From the NCBI GenBank assembly GCA_017442735.1, contig JAFRZE010000003.1, positions 103,896 through 167,895 on the forward strand: a DNA stretch of 64,000 nt, given 5' to 3'. Position 1 is the stretch's first letter, and the number at the start of each line of letters is the position of its first letter. This document shows positions 60,998-64,000 of the stretch, in pieces. Position numbers and translations under genes: made by a program. This DNA is from Bacillota bacterium. Lineage in GTDB: Bacteria > Bacillota > Clostridia > Lachnospirales > Bianqueaceae. Below the pieces are notes generated by a model that did no database searches, had not been told where the DNA came from, and was given only the letters and a program-made list of their open reading frames with translations.

Positions 60998-62188
60998 ATG
61001 AAAGGAAAGACAACTTTGATCGTGATCGCGCTCTGCGGACTGGCAGCTTCGGGGGTCGGCCTGCTTATGAACGTTTCCGGCCTGTTCTTTACTCCGATCG
61101 CGGAGGAACTTGGGCTGATGAAAGGCACGGTCAGTATGACGCTGACCGTAGGCAATATCTGTTTCTCCATCGGAGGCCTTCTGTGCCCGAAAGCGATCTC
61201 GCGGTTCCGTGTCAAATGGGTGTTGATCGCGGCGACCGCCCTGATGGCCGGAGGAACGGCTATGCTGTCCCTCTGCAATTCCATCGTTTTAATGTATATC
61301 TTCCATGCGATCCGCGGTCTGGCGGCTGGTCTGGCCGGTTTCGTTTTGATCACGCTGGTGATCAATCAGTGGGTCCATAAAAATGTCGGCTTTATCACAA
61401 GTATTACGATGGGCTTCAGCGGCCTGGCCGGAGCGCTGTTTTCTCCCGTCGTTTCTTCCATTATTCAAAAGAGCGGCTGGAGAACGGCTTACCTTGTGAT
61501 CGCGCTGTTTATCGTTTTGTTGAACCTTCCGTCTATTTTCTTCGTTCCTCCGATGAATGTTCGGGCCAGAGCGAAAGCTGGAGCGGATGAAACCGGGGAA
61601 AAAGCTTCCCGCGACCGGGGATACAGTCTCACGATGGTCGTGATCGTAGCGATATATTCCGCCAGTGTCTGCGGGGCTGCCTCGTTGGCGCAGCATTTCC
61701 CGGGAATCGTAGGAGAGAGGGGACTTGCGGCAACTGTCGGCGCGACCATGCTGTCCATCAGTATGATCATGAATACCGGCGGGAAGATGCTGCTTGGCAT
61801 TCTGGTCGATAAGATCGGAGCCAGAAGATCGCTGCCGGTGTTCTCCGTGCTGGTCACTACGGGCCTTCTCCTACTGATATTTGTTCCTGTGAGTTGGGCT
61901 ATGTATGTGGCTGCAGCGCTTTACGGTCTGTGTTTCAGTATGTCGACAGTCGGCGTCGTCTCTATGACAAGAGACCGGTTCGGCCTGGAAAACTACGCTA
62001 AAACCTATCCGACGATCAGTCTTTGCGGGACAGCGTCGAATGCTATTTTCACAGCCATCATCGGCTTTGTGTATGATGCTTCCGGTTCGTACCGAGGGAC
62101 ACTTTTCATGTTGCTCAGCATGGAGATCCTGGCCTTCCTGATCATCGCCTATGTCTATCATTCGATCGCAAAGGCGAAGAAAGCATAA
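60998..62188 (+). CDS. MFS transporter (OFA/monocarboxylate-like)
   Basis: 396 residues with about 12 membrane helices: GLAASGVGLLMNVSGLFFTP at the start, GLMKGTVSMTLTVGNICFSI, IRGLAAGLAGFVLITLVINQ and GKMLLGILVDKIGARRSLPV in the second half. The pattern is that of MFS carriers for organic acids such as oxalate/formate or monocarboxylates. GAAAAGGGG precedes the ATG, 19 bp after the SRAP gene. A terminator follows. Confidence 0.85.
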   Translation: MKGKTTLIVIALCGLAASGVGLLMNVSGLFFTPIAEELGLMKGTVSMTLTVGNICFSIGGLLCPKAISRFRVKWVLIAATALMAGGTAMLSLCNSIVLMYIFHAIRGLAAGLAGFVLITLVINQWVHKNVGFITSITMGFSGLAGALFSPVVSSIIQKSGWRTAYLVIALFIVLLNLPSIFFVPPMNVRARAKAGADETGEKASRDRGYSLTMVVIVAIYSASVCGAASLAQHFPGIVGERGLAATVGATMLSISMIMNTGGKMLLGILVDKIGARRSLPVFSVLVTTGLLLLIFVPVSWAMYVAAALYGLCFSMSTVGVVSMTRDRFGLENYAKTYPTISLCGTASNAIFTAIIGFVYDASGSYRGTLFMLLSMEILAFLIIAYVYHSIAKAKKA

Positions 62189-62204
62189 ATAAAATGGCAG
62201 AATA

Positions 62205-62236
62205 AAAAGGGGAGCTGTAGCAACAGCTCCCTTTTC
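62205..62236. terminator. Terminator between MFS and MgtC genes
   Basis: GGGAGCTGT (62210-62218) pairs with ACAGCTCCC (62223-62231) around AGCA, with A5 on the left and T4 on the right. It lies between convergent genes and is likely bidirectional. Confidence 0.88.
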
Positions 62237-62255
62237 AAATGGACTGGGTCCAGGG

Positions 62256-62942
62256 TCATCCCTGAACGATAAAACTGATCCCATCAATGGCATCGAGTTT
62301 TTTCCGAACGTTTTCGAAATCACGGACATAAGCTGCGGTGACATCAAAACCGACGTGTCCGGAAATCCCGCTTTTTGCCGGAGTCGCTTCGATGAACATA
62401 TCTTTCTCGAAGATCTGAGCGATCTGATCCAGAAACCCCTGAACCTTGTCAATATCGTTGATTTCTATATAGAAATGAAGCGAATGTCTGCGCCTGCGTT
62501 CGATTCGTGTGAGCAGTGCGGCATTGACAACACAAAGGACGGTGGTAATGATCGCGCCTTCATAGAATCCATAGCCGAAGGCAACACCGATCGTTGCTGT
62601 GACCCACATACCGGCGGCTGTCGTCAGACCGGCGACGGAGGTATTGTTTTTGACCAGGATGATACCGGCGCCTAAAAAGCCGATCCCTGAAACTACCGAA
62701 GCGGAGATTCGGAAGATATCGCCTGTCAGACCCATGGTCTGAGAGACAAACAGACTGCAAAGCGAAGTCATCGCCCCACCAAGACATACCAGTATGTGCG
62801 TGCGAAGTCCCGCGGCTCTGCCATGTCTTCCACGCTCGATACCGATCACACCGCCGGCAACGGATGCAAGCAGAAGACGTAGCAGGATCGTGACTGCCGA
62901 AAAGCTTCCCATATAGCTGAGAAAACTCTGGATCTGATTCAT
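62256..62942 (-). CDS. MgtC/SapB family membrane protein
   Basis: 228 residues. The N-terminal 140 residues form the conserved MgtC membrane domain: LLLASVAGGVIGIERGRHGR, AAGLRTHILVCLGGAMTSLC, VSGIGFLGAGIILVKNN and GLTTAAGMWVTATIGVAFGY. The C-terminal 80 residues are a soluble ACT-like domain (FYIEINDIDKVQGFLDQIAQ). MgtC proteins modulate the F-type ATP synthase or membrane physiology under Mg2+ limitation in some pathogens; the role in this organism is open. AGGAGG lies upstream of the ATG, with a promoter close by. Confidence 0.9.
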   Translation of the reverse strand: MNQIQSFLSYMGSFSAVTILLRLLLASVAGGVIGIERGRHGRAAGLRTHILVCLGGAMTSLCSLFVSQTMGLTGDIFRISASVVSGIGFLGAGIILVKNNTSVAGLTTAAGMWVTATIGVAFGYGFYEGAIITTVLCVVNAALLTRIERRRRHSLHFYIEINDIDKVQGFLDQIAQIFEKDMFIEATPAKSGISGHVGFDVTAAYVRDFENVRKKLDAIDGISFIVQG

Positions 62943-62972
62943 AAAGGACCTCCTGACCAGAAAGATAGGAAG

Positions 62973-63002
62973 AGTATAACCTTCTCAGACCATGCAAGTC
63001 AA
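62973..63002 (-). promoter_or_regulatory. Promoter of the mgtC-like gene
   Basis: On the minus strand TTGACT (62997-63002), an 18-bp spacer and TATACT (62973-62978). The predicted leader is only about 30 bases, leaving no room for a Mg2+ riboswitch downstream of this promoter. Confidence 0.65.
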
Positions 63003-63202
63003 GAATTATCGTAACACAATACCGAGGTCGCTCCTCCCCAAACCCGATATTTCCCACAATCTTATATTTGTTCGTCCAGAATAGCCTTTTTTTCATCAGC
63101 GGGAGGAGGCTTTTCAGCAGTATCCTCCCACCTGTGAAAACCAGTCTGATCTGACCGGACTTCGCCTTCTCCTTTCGAACATTTGTGATAAATCCTAAAA
63201 GC

Positions 63203-63247
63203 GCGGAGTAATTAACTAAGTTAGCTACTCCGCACTGTGGTTTTTTT
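63203..63247 (+). terminator. Orphan terminator-like hairpin
   Basis: GCGGAGTA (63203-63210) pairs with TACTCCGC (63226-63233), with an inner AACT/AGTT stem, followed by ACTGTGG and seven T. No gene ends immediately upstream on the plus strand. Confidence 0.6.
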
Positions 63248-63308
63248 GCCTTTCTGGGAGGACTAATGAAAGAATGTGAAAAAAGTGCGATCTAAGGAGT
63301 ACTGATAA

Positions 63309-63342
63309 AAAGAAAAAGAGGCCGCAGTATTGCTACGACCTC
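63309..63342 (-). terminator. Orphan terminator on the minus strand
   Basis: GAGG-CG-AG pairs with CT-CG-CCTC (63318-63342, two mismatches). Read on the minus strand it is followed by TTTTTCTTTTTAT. No intact minus-strand gene ends here; to its right there is only a transporter fragment on the opposite strand. Confidence 0.55.
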
Positions 63343-63344
63343 AT

Positions 63345-63838
63345 TAATTATTATTCGTATTCCACGGTTGCCGGAGAAAAACATCACGGACCTGGTGCTG
63401 CTGGTCACGCTGCCCGCCAATATTGTCACCAGCTTTACTCTGGAGATCACTCCGGATACCCTGAAGGACTGCCTCTGGATGCTCTTTATCTCCATTGGCA
63501 TCCAGTTCTTCTGCGTTCTGCTGGGCAAATTCATGTTCCGCAGGCAGAATGAAGACCGCCGTCGCAGTCTGAGATATTCCATTATCTGCTCCAACGCAGG
63601 CTTTCTGGGAAATCCCATCGCGGAAGGCGTTTTCGGCGGCGTGGGACTGATGTTCGCGAGCATTTACCTGATTCCTCAGCGCATCATGATGTGGTCGGAG
63701 GCCTGGCCGTTTATTCCGGAGAAAAGGACTGGAAGAAAACCATCAAAAATGTGCTTCTGCATCCCTGCATAATCGCCTGTGCCATTGGAATCGTGCTCAT
63801 GCTGACGGGCATCAAGCTGCCCGCATTTATCGAAAAAA
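63345..63838 (+). pseudogene. AEC (auxin efflux carrier family) transporter fragment
   Basis: Two frames together give about 165 residues of an AEC permease. The first runs from about 63350 to about 63705 (RIPRLPEKNITDLVLLVTLP, SIICSNAGFLGNPIAEGVFG, SIYLIPQRIMMWSE). The second continues with GLAVYSGEKDWKKTIKNVLL and PCIIACAIGIVLMLTGIKLP. A one-base shift near 63700 separates them. The N-terminal 20 or so residues with the start codon are missing, and the protein stops after about half the usual 300 residues, where the mobile-element-like hairpin begins. It cannot make a working transporter. Confidence 0.8.
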
Positions 63839-64000
63839 ACTGGCAGAACACCCCCAACCTCTAAGGTGGGGGATGAATGCCACTTTTTTAAATGTGAAAA
63901 ATAGCATCCTACGATCAGGTGTGGTAAAATCAAGATACAGGAATTCATCGAGTGTTCTCATAATTCCGAGTCTTTGGAGAAAGGAGGGTGATCCTATGTA
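63839..64000 (+). mobile_element. Probable left end of an IS200/IS605-type element with tnpB-like start at the edge
   Basis: The transporter fragment is cut off where a hairpin appears: CCCCC-A-ACCT and AGGTGGGGG (63851-63872) with a CTA loop and one bulged A. It is followed by an AT-rich leader with TAAAAT (about 63925) and then by GGAGAAAGGAGGG and ATG at 63996-63998. A subterminal hairpin followed by a leader and a strongly translated gene is the layout of IS200/IS605-family left ends carrying tnpB. Only two bases of the second codon are in the window, so the encoded protein is not seen and the assignment is inferred from layout. Confidence 0.45.

Larger units (their letters stand above)
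63003..63344. other. Non-coding remnant region with several hairpins
   Basis: No convincing gene in about 340 bp. It holds a 7-bp inverted repeat GGGAGGA/TCCTCCC (63101-63107 and 63123-63129), and an 8-bp stem GCGGAGTA/TACTCCGC (63203-63210 and 63226-63233) with TTTTTTT about 7 bases later, which looks like a plus-strand terminator without a visible gene. It also has a strong RBS-ATG (GGGAGG, ATG 63266) opening only a nine-codon frame, and a minus-strand terminator at 63310-63342. This looks like the debris of deleted genes. Confidence 0.6.

Noticed and set aside
63170..63190. LexA/DinR box near 63173 (CGAACATTTGTGA)
   Set aside because: Only one half site matches; the second half departs from the GTTCG consensus, and there is no gene downstream to control.
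62943..63250. Mg2+ riboswitch (M-box) upstream of the mgtC-like gene
   Set aside because: The good promoter at 62973-63002 leaves a leader of about 30 bases, and I could not recognise M-box conserved loops further upstream.
63851..63872. Simple rho-independent terminator of the AEC gene
   Set aside because: The transporter frame is cut mid-protein exactly at the hairpin, and the T-run comes about 14 bases later. A mobile element end explains both better, though this is not certain.

Overview
This window comes from a bacterium, most likely a Gram-positive anaerobe of the Bacillota (Clostridia or Erysipelotrichia type) from a gut or rumen-like habitat. The basis is strong AGGAGG-type ribosome binding sites, sigma-A-like TTGNNN-N17/18-TATAAT promoters, heterodimeric ABC exporters, GPH symporters, a SpoIIE-type phosphatase paired with an anti-sigma-type kinase, and many intracellular glycosidases without signal peptides, including two GH3 enzymes with the permuted domain order reported for ruminal Firmicutes. 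Base composition looks slightly GC-rich by eye. I cannot name the genus. There is no rRNA, tRNA or CRISPR array.

Layout. Positions 1-12.9 kb: the tail of a DUF1294 membrane protein, two convergent permuted GH3 glucosidases, then an operon of a DUF5060/DUF4038 glycosidase, proC, a D-threonine-aldolase-like PLP enzyme, an alpha/beta hydrolase and a GH78 rhamnosidase. 12.9-18.2 kb: a clan GH-A glycosidase with a GPH sugar symporter, divergent from an AraC regulator. 18.2-24 kb: a LysR regulator divergent from a six-gene redox operon (two aldo-keto reductases, flavin reductase, beta-hydroxyacid dehydrogenase, esterase-like hydrolase, iron-sulfur-flavoprotein-like reductase). 24-32.2 kb: an MBL hydrolase and GH106-like glycosidase, a frameshifted PrpR/Fis-type regulator, a 69-residue exported peptide, GH51 arabinofuranosidase and a GNAT acetyltransferase. 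32.3-36.9 kb: a 46-residue charged protein, AraC regulator, MATE transporter and DUF4838 protein.

36.9-37.5 kb is the most unusual stretch: a 96-bp tandem array in which every unit holds two 37-bp hairpins, followed by a 13-bp inverted repeat and a likely self-recognised ECF promoter for the next sigma/anti-sigma pair. 39.6-48.2 kb: TldD/PmbA, then GH94 phosphorylase and a canonical GH3 with a probable PA14 insert. 48.2-56.5 kb: MarR with a heterodimeric ABC exporter, a SpoIIE phosphatase with a HATPase kinase, and a MATE pump. 56.5-63 kb: three MFS transporters, a small membrane protein, nicotinamidase-like hydrolase, SRAP protein and MgtC. The right end (63-64 kb) is a scrambled remnant zone: a broken AEC transporter and what looks like the left end of an IS200/IS605-type element with a tnpB-like start codon at the window edge.

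Together the sugar genes describe uptake and intracellular trimming of plant cell wall oligosaccharides (beta-glucosides, rhamnosides, arabinosides). Each cluster has its own regulator, and the clusters are separated by rho-independent terminators.
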